Assembly (NCBI GenBank): GCA_903813345.2 | Contig: CAIIXF020000002.1 | Coordinates: 12,856,150-12,916,149 of the forward strand | Reading direction: 5' to 3' | Source of the DNA: Owenia fusiformis | Taxonomy: Eukaryota > Annelida > Polychaeta > Sabellida > Oweniidae | DNA length: 60,000 nt | Shown here: positions 47,701 through 59,700 of the stretch, in pieces | Layout of the letters: the number at the start of each line of letters is the position of its first letter | How positions within the stretch are numbered: the first letter of the stretch is position 1 | Notes under the pieces: model-generated | Seen by the model: only the letters and a program-made list of their open reading frames with translations | What the model was told of the DNA's origin: nothing | The model's database searches: none | Made by a program: the position numbers and the translations under genes

Positions 47701-50700
47701 ATTTTTATGTCAGTTAATGCAAAATATTACAAAGTAGAGTGTTAATTAATAGTCAGAGTTGATGATAAACATCTCTTTAAACAATTAAGTACTCTTATAA
47801 ACACCCGATACTACCATAGATGAGTTGGTCAACAAGTTACTGAAAATCCATGGTTTTATCCAATTTTCCTCATTTTTACGTTCACAATATTGATAATAAT
47901 TTGATGGTTTTATGTAATACACTTATGATATAATTACAAATGAATAAGTTATTAAATTCTACATAATATAATTTGTACAAGATGCCATTTTAATTCTGTT
48001 CATGCTTTATAGTGCAGGGAAAAGGGGTACTCAGAGTTGGGAATACTAATACTGGTGATTTTATTCCAAGCTCAGAGTCATTGGGCACCCATTAAGAGTT
48101 GAGTTCAAACTGGGATTAATGAAAATTACTATATAGAAATGAACTGCAATTCTTTTTCAGTAACTGTCACAGGATATCATGCCTCCCCTATCAGATGAAC
48201 TAGAAAAACATGTTCATAGTGTTCCCATCCATTCAGTTCAAGAACTCCAACAAAGAATAACTTTATGTTGGGAACAATTATCACAACAATCAATTAACGC
48301 GGCAATAAATAAATGGTGTCATAGACTAAAACTGGTTGTGCAGGAACAAGGAGGACATATTGAACATTTACTTTAAAAACAAAACAGCCAAAGACACACC
48401 TAATGTTATATATCGACCTTGTTTAGAAATGTCTCAGTTATCTACATATCAATTTTTTAAGGGATTGCATCAAAAATAAAAAAATGAGATTAAAATGAAA
48501 AAGGGTGAACTTTTTTTTGGCCCACCCTGTATACTTGCAACGTGGTATAATGAATTGAATAAAATACTGGGTTATAAAATTGTATGCAATTTGAAATGGT
48601 AGACTCCAAACGCTAGAAATTCCAATGATTTTCTAAATGAAGTTCACATTACGTAGATGACCATAAATAAATGAAGTAACTATGAAGCCACCGAATGTAT
48701 GAAAGAATGTAATTATTTAGGCCTACCCAAGTTTCAGCTGTTGAAGTTGAAGCCATGATGGGAGCACGTCCGTCCCTCAGCAAGTTGCAAATATACTACC
48801 TCGAACTATATTCGCGGGCTAATGATCATGTGATCTTCAATCTCGAGTCTCACGAGATTTGAAACGAGATTTTAAAGGAAACCGGAAGTATTTTAACCAG
48901 GAATTTGTGAAAACATAAGCTTCTTCCGTAAGTATAATATAAAGTAAAATATCGACCAGGTCCCTTTGCCATACTGGCGATATAATACAAATGTCGGGCC
49001 CCTGGTCGCTACATGTAAATGATATGTGGAACTAGTTAAACTGACTGGAGGTCCAAACAGAACTCTGTTATCTTGGTTCAAAAATTTTTCAAAATGAAGC
49101 ATGGTTTTGACATTTTTTGTTTTGTCATTTCCTGTTAACTTCCATAGCACCTTAAGGTAAAGTATGATAAATGTGAATTAAACATGACATGGTCTTTTAA
49201 AAGGCATGATAACAACAATATTATAAACACTTATGAATCAAACTGTAGATCTAAAAATCACCGGCACATGATCAGTTGAATAGACGTTGAGGTTAAACAG
49301 GATACAAAACGATCACAGCAAACATGTCAATAGTCAAAATGGAACTGGATCCACTGATGGACTCAATGACTTGTATTATATGTACGGAGGTTCTAAATGA
49401 TCCTAGATCACTGCCATGTATGCATAGTTACTGTAGGAAGTGTATTCAGGATATAATGGACAAAAGTGAAGACAAGAAAGAGGTTCCATGCCCTGTATGT
49501 AGGGAAGCTTGCCCAATACCTGAACAAGGAGCAGCTGGCTTGAAGGTAAACTTTTTCGCAAACTCTGTCCTTGATGCTATGAAAGATCATTCAGCATCAA
49601 CATCTTCGAGTGATATTTGGAACTGTGACATTTGTTTGCAAGATAATAGGAAGGCCCCTGCCTTGTCAAAATGTGTTGGGTGCAATGAAAAGCTATGCGA
49701 GTCATGTGTACGCTCACATAAATTCTCCCGCTTCACCAAGTCCCACAAAGTACTAAGCTTAAGTGGAGACACGTCTCAAGATGCCACAGCTACAATCAAT
49801 CTGTTATCACAGTGGACTTTGTACTGCAAAGAGCATGTAAGTGAGCCTTTGAAGTACTACTGCAAAAAAGATGAGTGTCTGATATGTCAAGACTGTTTTG
49901 TGATAAGCCATCAAGGACATCCTTGTGATAATATTGAAGCAACTGCACGTAACAACCAGAAAAACCTGAACTCTGTCATTGACCTTGGACGACAAAGGTT
50001 AGACAAGTATGATGCTTATATCAATGAGGGTCACATCCAGAAACAGACCATCGAGAAAAATCTTGAGGACTCAAAAGCAAAATTAATTGAAGACCGCAGG
50101 AAGATCCATGCCAAGGTTGATGCATTTTACAATGCCTTAGAAGCTGAAGCTGCCACTATGGGAGCTGCATCTGTAAAGAACACAATTGCTCACTTAGCTG
50201 ACCTACAATTTGACAGAGATGCCATTGGAAACACCATCACACAATTAGAAAATCTTCAGAAGCATGGAAACCCTGCGGATGTTGTCTATATGATCCCAGA
50301 TATAAATTTGAAGCGTGAAGTCTGGTCTATTCCACCTAATTTAGGGTTTAGTCCAGCAACACCAATTGAAGTTTGTTGCAGTCAAATTGATGACAGCATG
50401 ATTACATTTGGGAGTTTGAATGCTTCTTCTAGTTTTGGCAATCAGGATGATGCTCATCATGATGTTAACATTGTTAGTACAAAGTTAATGGGACATAAGA
50501 GCATGATCAAAAAATCTATGGGTGTTTTACAAAATGGAGATATTGTAACGGCTGAAGTGGAAGTGATGAAATCTGACCTTAATGACTACAAGGAAAAGAA
50601 ACCTACAAGAATTGTCATTTATGACAAAACCTGGTCAGTTAAAAAGATACTGGATATAAAAACTGGAGTGGAAAAAACAATAGGTGGAATGACTGTAACA

Positions 50701-53700
50701 CCTGACAATTGTATCGCTGTTACATACAAGATGGAAGACAGATCAATGGTTAAGATCTTCAATCACAAAGGAATACAAGTGAGGGAACTGCTGACACCCT
50801 CAATAGAATGCCCAAACACCATAGCAATGAACCATCTCAATGAGCTGGTTATTCTTGATTGTGCTCATGGACGAATACATTATATTGACTTCGAAACTGG
50901 GGAAGATAAAATAAAGCAAAAAGAAAATGAATCAGATTCAGATGCAGAAAGTTGCAAGTCTGATGATGAAGAACAAATAACAAGTATATTAGATGACAGC
51001 AATATTGCTGTAAACAGTAGGAATGATGTGATAGTAGCTGAAAAATCCTGTGGTGTAAATGCTTACAATAGAAATGGAAAACAGCTGTTTCAATTTGATG
51101 GCACTGATGACAATATAGAGTTGGAAAATGTTCAAGACATTTGTATTGATAACAAAGACAATGTAATTGTTGTTGGGGAACACAATCTGTACCTGCTATC
51201 CCCAGATGGCTGTTTTGTGAAGCGCTGGAAGATTGAACACTTGATAGGAAATTTTGATAATTTACAGATATATACCTGTGCTGCATTGAATATGAAAGGG
51301 GACCTCATTGTGGACAGTCTAGAAATGTGTAATGTTGTACGAACCATCAACTATGAGGCAAAATACCTAGATTGGTTCAATAACATATTTGGGGGGAAAG
51401 ATGAAGACACTTTGTGGTTCAGTGATTTTTTCAATCTCTAACTGAAAATTTCACACAAATGATAAACCATGTGAAAGGAGACTAATACATTCAAACCAAA
51501 ACAGCATAATTCAAAACAGAATGGGACTAAAATGTTTCAGCCATAAGAAGTATTATGCAAAGAAATGCTTCAAATCAAAAATGTTCAAAATAATGTACAA
51601 AGCCCTTATTCCTAACTGAACACGTTTTCCTAATTCTATGTATTAGACTCAAAGTCAGTGACAATGTTTTGATGGAACAAACTGTAGATAGTGCTAAATC
51701 AATGATGTTCAAAATAATGTACAAAGGCCTTATTCCTAACTGAACATGTTTTACTAATTCTATGTATTAGACTCAAAGTCAGTGACAATGTTTTGATGGA
51801 ACAAACTGTAGATAGTGCTAAATCAATGATGTTCAAAATAATGTACAAAGGCCTTATTCCTAACTGAACATGTTTTACTAATTCTGTGTATTAGACTCAA
51901 AGTCAGTGACAATGTTTTGATGGAACAAACTGTAGATAGTGCTAAATCAATGATGTTCAAAATAATGTACAAAGGCCTTTTTCCTAACTGAACATGTTTT
52001 ACTAATTCTGTGTATTAGACTCAAAGTCACTGACAATGTTTTGATGGAACAAACTGTAGATAGTGCTAAATCAATGATGTTCAAAATAATGTACAAAGGC
52101 CTTATTCCTAACTGAACATGTTTTACTAATTCTATGTATTAGACTCAAAGTCAGTGACAATGTTTTGATGGAACAAACTGTAGATAGTGCTAAATCAATG
52201 ATGTTCAAAATAATGTACAAAGGCCTTATTCCTAACTGAACATGTTTTACTAATTCTATGTATTAGACTCAAAGTCAGTGACAATGTTTTGATGGAACAA
52301 ACTGTAGATAGTGCTAAATCAATGATGTTCAAAATAATGTACAAAGGCCTTATTCCTAACTGAACATGTTTTACTAATTCTGTGTATTAGACTCAAAGTC
52401 ACTGACAATGTTTTGATGGAACAAACTGTAGATAGTGCTAAATCAATGATGTTCAAAATAATGTACAAAGGCCTTATTCCTAACTGAACATGTTTTACTA
52501 ATTCTATGTATTAGACTCAAAGTCAGTGACAATGTTTTGATGGAACAAACTGTAGATAGTGCTAAATCAATGATGTTCAAAATAATGTACAAAGGCCTTA
52601 TTCCTAACTGAACATGTTTTACTAATTTTGTGTTTTAGACTCAAAGACACTGACAATGTTTTAATGGAACAAACAGTAGATAGTGCTAATTTCTGTATAA
52701 CTTTGTCTGGCTGTCAACTATTATTATGTAGCTAAACTATTATTCATATAGGGAAAACTCCACAGAGGGCGCTAGTGAAAAGGTAGAAGACAAAAAATCT
52801 AAATTTAAAATTGGGATGATGGTTGATTGAAATCAAGATTTATCAGTGCAATCACTAGTGAAAATGTACAGATTTTATATTTTATTTTGCTTATCTTGAG
52901 TGTATATAATTTTACAAAAAGTATGACAAAATGATTTGGTTCACTTCAAATATTTGACTTTTTTTGACGGTGGTCTTGAGTTTGAAATCTATTGAAAATT
53001 GTTTAAAATTCGGATAGATGGCGGAAAAAGCGGTCATATCTTTTTATTTCAATGGCCTTTCTATGCAAAAACATTTTCAGTTTTAAAGGGGACATATGGA
53101 GCTATCCCGTGGTATATGGGGTTATGTACCAAAAATCCTCGTTTTTTCATAATCAATCCAAAGATTTCAATATTTTCTCATTGGATTACATTAAAGCATT
53201 TGTCTGTGGAATTGTCCCATAAATATACTGTTGGTGGTGGTGTTATGATTGGTCATATGACCATACTCTGTCAATCTTATTGGCTAAATACCTGTATAGT
53301 CACACATGACATCCTTCTGACAGAGTTAGTAATATGTATTGGCATATGGGCAATGATTAATATTTGATTTTATTATTATGGCATTTATGGGTGTAATGCC
53401 CAGTCTTAGTGTTAAGAATCACAAACATGAGTCACATCGGAGTGAACAGATTATTTTGGCATGGGTAACAAAATGTATGAATAATAGTTTAAGGCCCTAA
53501 TGGGTATAATAATATAATGCACATGGTTGACAATCGAACCAACTCTACATTCATTAACCTGTCAGAACCTAATAAGCTAAGCATTGTTTTCCCATTGCTG
53601 AGTGTTATAATTTATAAAACAATCAATGAACACATAGTCCTCTGCACAAGTAAAAGTACAAGCAGTGTAAAATATTAATATACATATAGTATAGTAGCCC

Positions 53701-56700
53701 GGACAGAATTGTTCAATGGTCACTTTTTCTTTAATAACTTTTTCAATTTTCAGTATTATCAAAATCTGATTACATATCTGAAAACTAGAGTGAAATTCTG
53801 ACATACACAAAAAATATTTAAGGAACATCTCTTAATTTGTTGTTATTATAGGCATTCATAGTATGAGTGACGCAAATACATAATTCACCATTTTGCCTCA
53901 TATTTGTTGAAAATGGCAGCATATTTCGTGAATTTGAATGTTAAGTTGAGAGTAAATATTTAAAGATTGTCATAGAACTATAAGGTCATGCTGCCACCTT
54001 TACAATCCTGATGTAATGCACCAACTGACTAATCATCAAATACAAGAGGTCAACTCCCTTCAAGGGTATATGAACCCAAATCTGTTGAAATGTTTGGGGT
54101 TGTGTTCAAGAGGACATGAAGAGGTGGAGCCGAAATGTGCGGGGTGTGATGAGAGGAGGTCCTCAATCTTTTCAAGAGCTCCAAACAGTCATCTCAGAGG
54201 CCATTAAAAAGCTGAAGAACAATTTACATTCATGCCAAGGATGGTTAAGAGGAGTTTGACTGGGAAAGACATTAAAAACTGTGGCAGTATGACCCTATAA
54301 TTGCATGGGTTAAACGAACTAGGGTTGCTAGTCCACTTAGGGTAACAATGGAATGGCCAAAAACTTTAAATCCTGCGACCCCAACCAATATACCGTACAT
54401 ACAATGTACAAACCTTTTTAAAGACATGTAGCGGTATACATACAAGTCAATTTAAAACAAGGTTTTAAATGCAGTCATAACCTCATACCAAAGCAGCAGT
54501 CTATATGACTTCGCAGGCCTATGACATTTCATAAATATTAATCTTCAAATGAACATTCAAATCCACAAAACATGCCGCCATTTTTTGTGAATTATGGTGA
54601 ATTATGTATTTGTGTCACTCGTACTATGAATGCCTATAATATCAACAAATTAAGAGATGTTCCCTAAATATATTTTTTGTATGTCAGAATTTTACTCTAG
54701 TTTTCAAATATGTAATCAGATTTTGATAATACTGAAAATTGAAAAAGTTATTTAAGAAAAAGTGACCATTGAACAATTCTGTCTGGGCTACTAATAATAT
54801 GCTATTATCCATGTAAATATTTTGGCGCCAAGGATTCAAAACATTATATCATAAATAAAATAATTTCAAATTCATATAACTGTGTTTAGTTTTAGATATT
54901 TAGCGCTGTTGGTTTGTTATGCGGAGATTAGAGATGAGGTACAGAAGTACAGAACTTATGTTTTATAGCTACTAGTCTTGACAAGAGGTGTCACAGATAC
55001 CCGATTTTGTTCCGATCCGCAGAATGATGCCCTCGGAACGGAAAATGGAACAAAACTTAAGAATTTCGGTTCGGTTCCGGAACAAGAACATTTTACCCTT
55101 TCAAAGCTTATGGCCCTTGAACTGCCACAAAACAGCATTTTTCTTTCAATATTTTGCACCAAAAGATGTTCATTCTTTTCACTCTTTCTCATTGAAGAGT
55201 TTTGAAGAGCTTTTCGCTTCCAAATAGACCTAGATGATCAAATTATTGTTCCGTTCCAAAGCAAAATGTTCCGAACCGAACTGTTCCGCTTTATTTTTGT
55301 TCTGTGACATCTCTAGTCTTGACTATCCAAGGCTAAAATTCTATAAGCAAAATGTTAACACAATTTCATACTGATAAATCGAATTTTCAAAATATGTTAT
55401 TTTATTTTTATCAATAAATTATGAAGTTTCAGCCTTTAATGAAGGTTCAGAACTTCTGAGGCAAATGATGAGTTAGGATTCATAATTCTTTCTGTGGTCT
55501 TACATAATTTTAGAGAATTGGCAAAAATCTGTTCATCAATTTCAACCAGTGTGTGACACAATCACCATTTCAAATTTATGAGATAACCAAGTACAAGTAC
55601 AAGGTATTTTCTTATTTGGCACTTATGCTTACTTAGGGGAGGCATCAAAGGTTCGATGTCGGATAGAAAACTAAATAAATCTAGTTAGGGGAAAGGGGGT
55701 TCAAACCCATTTCAGTTTGCTATCCGACAAATTTCAACATTTCAAATTTTTGGCAATTTCGACTCAGAATGCCTTGGAATGGTTTAAAAATAAAGATTTT
55801 ACCTGATGCTTTCTTCGTCAAGATCATTCCAATGGATTCTATTCTATCAATAGTTGTTAAAAGCCGCAAATTACGATAGGAATTAACAAAAACTAGATCG
55901 TGTTTAGCAATAATTTTTCAAATTCTCGAACTGGAAGTCAGCAATCAACTTTCATGGTATTTAGTTTTTGGGGGGAGGGGGGGTCAGAGTCAAAACTAGA
56001 TTTATTTAGTTTCTGATTAGACATCGAACTTTTGATGCCTCCCCTTATTGCTTCAAATTGATGATTCAAAAAGATATAGATTCTCCTACAAGATGAAATT
56101 AAAATTAGAATAATTCACTGAAATCCAATCCTTCAATATACACAATCAGCCATGTAAAACAAATTGAACAGCTTACTCACCATTTTCCTATATTTTCACA
56201 CCGTCGAACAAGGTACTCCGTAGCAACATTAGTTAGAGCTCCCACATCCTGGTTCTTAAGAACCCTGCCAATGGACACAGCCAGCTCTAATTCATTACCA
56301 CGAATAAGTTTTGACATGGCTTTCTGAAATAATACAATTTTTCATTTTATTGCTTTTGAATTTCAAGAACAGTTTTATGTCACCATCAAACAAATGGTAG
56401 AAGGTGACATGATATTTTGCATGTTAATACCATGTTGTGAATATGTATTGATGTGTTTTTTTCAATATTTATCAGACAAGATTTAAAATCTCAGCAGGAA
56501 GGGTGGAGTAACTAAGTATACTACATGTATTTGAATTTTGAATTTATATCACCTTTTACATTTTTGATTTCAATAATGTTCTTAATCTCACTGTCAAATA
56601 CCAAACATCATTTTCTAACATACATACATACATTTACATCTGTACGACGTATATCTGTATATAATACTGAGATGTGGTGTTATTTGCTGGGCTTGAGATT

Positions 56701-59700
56701 GCAGTTAAGGGGACCATAATTGATGCATTTCTAGATTCAAGCTATTATCCCCGAACACATTTACCTGGCAGTGATCCACAGATAGGTGGCAGCAGGCAGC
56801 CAGAATGGGAGATCCATTGCGGAAATACCAATCAGCCAGGGTGTCAGCAGTGTTATGTAGCATGCTGTTAATACATAGGTAAAAATGTTAGTATATTCAT
56901 GTGAAGCTAGGTCAGAGTCTCAATATTACCCACAACCATAATTAATTATTCCATTTCACACTGAACCCATTCCTCACCCATACCCATACTACAACAAACA
57001 ATATTTCACACCATGTCAGTTAAAAAAAGATGTACATTAATAAAATGTTACCCCCTGCCTACTCCAAATGTAATTAATCAATTATGTTTGTGGGTGTATA
57101 AGATATATTTATCTGGTCTCTAGGCAATAGTCCATGCATTGTATCATCCAAAGTTTGCTTAATGTTGGAGTGCTACAGTACCTCAGTATTAACTACAGGA
57201 AAATGAAGTGATGTTTTTTATCAAAAAGAGGAATTACATGCATATAATGTAAGAAAGTTATTCATGATAATGTTCCTATCTAGCCATGCTTAATAAGTCA
57301 CCATCATTGAAACAATCAGATGACAGATAACAATCAGTTATAAGTAGCATAAGTAATAACAATGTTACTTTTTCACCTTAAATCATCTTCATTGGGAGTT
57401 TCTCCTCCATTACAGTTTAATGGTGGCTTCTTGGAAGGTTTTGATGGTGGATTGATTGATCCCTCTATCGTTGCCTCAGCAACCAACATGGCTTCCTGTA
57501 GGTGACCTTGAGAGGTCAAGAAATCAACACATTTTTTGGCACTTCCTGTTGCTATGCAAAAAGGTATTGCTAATTCATTCTCCTGCTCCATGAGGAAGTC
57601 GGCATGCCTGAAAATCAAAAACAAAATAAATGATTGATAATTAAAATATGAATACAAAGTCAAATTACTAATTAAATTAATAAAATAATAACCTTATTTT
57701 AGAATCAATCCCTAAGATTCGGGCTGGAAATGCATTTTGCATAGACACAAATCTGTCATTGAGCATTATGCACAAAATAAATATAACAAAGGCATAAACA
57801 AACAAAATGTCAACACCTAGTTGTAAATGAATGGATGAGAAGCAATAAGTGAAAGTGGGAACTTTTGCCTCTTATACAATTATGTGTGTTCATTTATATA
57901 TGTGGTCCAGCATTTAATATGTGGAAGTCTGCTGTGAGAGCAGAATCACAAAAGGAATTAACATACAAAATGTCACCACCTGCCATTTGTTACAGATGCT
58001 GACCGCCAAATGCCAACCGCCAAACACCGTCCACAAAAAATAAGGTGACTATAACAAAATGTCACCACTTCTGGGTGACCCTAAATGCATAACAAATCTG
58101 AGCATTACTAGACCCCTTTTACTCACTCACCTATCAGCTAGAGATTTCCAATAGTCCAAAGAGACCCCTGGTGCTACTGCCATAGCTCGCTCCCACTATG
58201 TAAATACAAGATGTTATTTAAACAATATGTTTCATTCTTAATAAATTACTGTTCATAACAATGGGGTTTAACAAAGTGGACACACAAATGTATGCATCAA
58301 CCTTTTCTAAAAACATTTCCATTATTAAAGCCTTGTAGTCCTACATTCAAGCTCAAAAACATATTTTCAAGCTTAGTTCCTATGTTGCTTTAAACAGACT
58401 TGTTTGCTGGCTCTTGCTTGTAAACAGGACTAACTGTTTTTTTTTAATTCAGAGACTTGGCATTCTTACATCCCAGTGTCAATAGACTTGGGATATTTTT
58501 GACAAGATTGAACACGCAATTGCAGTAAATATTGTGATATCTATTTCCATAAATTATTCACCTCTCCAAGGTCAACCATCAGTTCACAGTATCTCTGTAT
58601 ATTGCCCAATCTTATATGCATGTTAGCCGCCTCCCTGAGTTGGTCTTCTTTCTTAGGTGCTCCTATACCAGATGACCTTGACATCTTCACCATCTCAAGC
58701 TCCTGAGCAGCTGACTGCAAGTAATGTTTCACAAAGCTTAAGCTACATGTATGTCTTCTTCTCTAAGGGATGTTGACAGTTGTAATTGTGGAAGAGTTTT
58801 GATGGGTTAATGTGGATGACAGTTTCATAAGTAAATATGTTGAATCTTTAAAAAACATTTGGAAGACAGAAGCACATGGGATATTTTATGATGCTATGAT
58901 ACTCTATCTGATTTTAACTTTTACAGCAGAGTATTATCTGAGATGATCTCCACAGGAACCTGGACTGGCTGGACTGAAAACTGTTCAAAATAGTATTAGA
59001 ATGAGAAGAATTAATTCAATAGAAATATATTGACGTTTACAAAAAACAATACTTACAGCCTTGTACTTAGTGAGATGCTTGGAGTGCATAATTCCTTTAC
59101 TATAGTTACTGGATAAGTAGCAGTCAGCCTTGCCATTTATGACCCCTACTAACTCCCAGAGATTCTGAGAACCACCTGGGTGCTGCAATATAATGAAAAT
59201 ATCTACTTCAATTTACATATATTGTATAACTCATTTTCACCACAAGAAAGGTTGAGATAAATACAGGCATTTTATGAGAATAGTTTTATTTGGATCTACA
59301 CCTAAAGTTCAAGTATTACTGCTTTTTATGAATACAAATCAAGACATCTCAAGTTGGACTTATATGTATATGTTTATACCAATTTGTTACAGATGCTGAA
59401 CACCAAACACTGAATGGTTGTTACAAAGTTACAGTGTATCAACTACTATTCACATATATGTATTATGTCACTGGTGATGGCAAAAATGTGAGAAAGGTTT
59501 TTAACACATGGGTATACAGCTTTCTTGAAAGCTAAACAGAAGGAATTTGCAGGTATATTTTCAAACCTCAATCCATCGCATCCTGATATTTATCACATTT
59601 TCCTGCTTCACTAGACACATCTCATGGGTGAGAAGAAATGGTGAGAACATTTCAGATGCATGTTTAAATGAAATATTTAATTGAAATTGAAACCTGGTCA

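Larger units (their letters stand above)
39915..49013 (-). mobile_element. LTR retrotransposon, non-autonomous gag/protease type, minus orientation
   Basis: Two LTRs (39,915-42,433 and 45,387-49,013) with TGTAAC...GCTACA ends surround a 2,953 bp interior. On the minus strand the order is 5' LTR, tRNA-Leu-type primer site, gag-like ORF, CCHC knuckle, DTG protease, polypurine tract, 3' LTR. No reverse transcriptase, RNase H or integrase was found, and the interior is too short for them. The LTRs differ by two substitutions and one 3 bp indel noticed by eye, apart from the transposon in the 5' LTR, so insertion was recent. Flanks share CATGT, overlapping the LTR tip, so the target duplication length is ambiguous. 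It lies within a WDR17 intron, in the same orientation as WDR17. Confidence 0.93.
45387..49013 (-). repeat. 5' LTR, interrupted by a Tc1/mariner-type element
   Basis: Without the 1,103 bp insert and its extra TA it is 2,522 bp, three bases longer than the other LTR owing to one extra TTA near 45,540. Contains the palindrome array at 45,595-46,197 and the GGCGGGA and TCCCGCC clusters at about 46,475-46,760 and 47,185-47,265. Confidence 0.93.
39289..49151. mobile_element. TTAA-flanked foldback MITE (~766 bp) split by a retrotransposon
   Basis: Ends GGTGCTATGGAAGTTAACAG and its inverse, with TTAA at 39,285-39,288 and 49,152-49,155. The left arm (39,289 to about 39,620) pairs with a right arm now in two pieces: about 39,725-39,914 and 49,014-49,151. 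Removing the LTR element between them restores one long hairpin with ~330 bp arms and a ~100 bp loop. The TTAA duplication suggests piggyBac-type mobilisation. No ORF of its own. Confidence 0.85.

Noticed and set aside
50849-51286. 145-codon ORF antisense to the TRIM gene
   Set aside because: Shadow frame opposite a well-supported coding region; composition rich in His/Gln/Cys from complementing codons.
52999-53367. 122-codon ORF downstream of the minisatellite
   Set aside because: No domain recognised, no neighbours or splice signals suggesting a gene; treated as chance in intronic DNA.
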